A stretch of 64,000 nucleotides of DNA from Klebsiella quasipneumoniae subsp. quasipneumoniae (GTDB taxonomy: Bacteria; Pseudomonadota; Gammaproteobacteria; Enterobacterales; Enterobacteriaceae), in NCBI RefSeq assembly GCF_020525925.1, contig NZ_CP084876.1:1240001-1304000 (forward strand), given 5' to 3'. The notes beneath the pieces were generated by a model, which saw nothing but the letters and a program-made list of their open reading frames with translations, had not been told where the DNA came from and searched no databases. This document shows positions 63,581 through 64,000 of the stretch, one piece after another; the stretch's first letter is position 1; the number at the start of each line of letters is the position of its first letter. The position numbers were made by a program, and so were the translations under genes.

Positions 63581-64000
63581 TCTTCGAGCATCGCGCAGAT
63601 ATGCTGCTGCTGGCGTTCAGTGAAGCAGTTCTCCGCGTGGATCAGCGGCGGTGAAAACAGCGGCAGCGCCGTCGCATAGGGGGTGACGATAAGCGTCACC
63701 CCTTTGGGCGCCCCCTCTTTCTGAAAGCGCTCTACGCTCTGGTATTTAATGTTCAGCGGCAGCAGCGTCAGTTCGCGCAACTGCTGCTCCAGGGCCGCCT
63801 CCATATCCGGATTATCATCGGTCAGCAGCAGAACCTGCTTCTCATGCAGGTCGCTTTTCTGCATCAGCCAGGCGCCAAAGATCACTGCGATTAAGCCGGT
63901 CTCTTCCTCATTAAAACGGACGTGCCAGGCCTCCTCGAATTCGCTCAATGCCGCCTGGGTGGTGCGCAGTAAGCGAGGATAGAGCCGGCTCACTTCCTCT
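63577..64000 (-). CDS. csiE: stationary-phase-inducible protein CsiE (3' part; 5' end beyond window)
   Basis: About 140 C-terminal codons are present of the roughly 426 in E. coli. The segment VRFNEEETGLIAVIFGAWLMQKSDL and the end SLPLFSPPLIHAENC-like region (residues LPLFSPPLIHAE) match CsiE. CsiE has PRD-like domains of unknown function; E. coli csiE is induced by sigma-S and cAMP-CRP. The GTG at 63993 is an internal Val, not a start; the frame runs through 64000. Confidence 0.9.
   Translation of the reverse strand, partial: EEVSRLYPRLLRTTQAALSEFEEAWHVRFNEEETGLIAVIFGAWLMQKSDLHEKQVLLLTDDNPDMEAALEQQLRELTLLPLNIKYQSVERFQKEGAPKGVTLIVTPYATALPLFSPPLIHAENCFTERQQQHICAMLED

Overview
The window is a stretch of enterobacterial core chromosome, most likely Klebsiella (K. 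pneumoniae complex or a close relative). The evidence is near-full-length protein identity in kind and order to the E. coli 2.69-2.73 Mb region, a Klebsiella-like 16S gene, an extra SMP-30 gene between tyrA and pheA, and glyA lying next to yphA-hca without the rest of the E. coli yph cluster. Nearly every gene could be assigned by recognised sequence and synteny. I found no defence island, prophage, IS element, CRISPR array or clearly undescribed multi-gene system. The interest lies mainly in dense, well preserved regulation and a few locus-level differences.

Layout. 1-5.3 kb: the end of the yfi c-di-GMP locus (yfiR, cut by the window edge), the TyrR-controlled aroF-tyrA operon, an SMP-30/gluconolactonase-like gene, and pheA with its Phe-rich leader peptide pheL and attenuator. 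5.3-11.3 kb: raiA (ribosome hibernation), bamD (outer-membrane assembly), rluD-pgeF and the heat-shock disaggregase clpB with a sigma-32 promoter. 11.3-17.1 kb: a complete rRNA operon (16S, tRNA-Glu, 23S, 5S) with P1/P2 promoters, boxA sites, processing stems, three tandem terminators and a REP/BIME element. 17.2-31 kb: kgtP, yfiM, pssA, patZ, tapT, trxC, yfiF, ung, grcA, srmB, trmN6 and nadB, with CRP, FNR and NadR sites.

31-40.8 kb: the envelope-stress operon rpoE-rseA-rseB-rseC with an overlapping upstream leader ORF, then lepA-lepB and rnc-era-recO-pdxJ-acpS, many of them translationally coupled. 40.7-49 kb: yfhL, a RpiR-type regulator (yfhH), pgpC, tadA, mltF and purL (PurR box). 49-53.5 kb: the small RNA gene glmY with three GlrR operators and overlapping sigma-54/sigma-70 promoters, followed by the genes that control it, glrK-qseG-glrR, and glnB. 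53.5-56.3 kb: hmpA (NsrR site) divergent from glyA (PurR site). 56.3-64 kb: yphA and the phenylpropionate/cinnamate dioxygenase operon hcaEFCBD with its LysR activator hcaR, transporter hcaT and the 3' part of csiE.

Functional links: aroF/tyrA/pheA cover entry to and both branches of Tyr/Phe synthesis. rpoE with rseABC, bamD and lepB serves the cell envelope. glrK/glrR activate glmY, whose known role is indirect activation of glmS for amino-sugar supply. The hca block channels aromatic acids to dihydroxy intermediates. Start codons were chosen by ribosome-binding site and remembered E. coli protein length. No database search was run.
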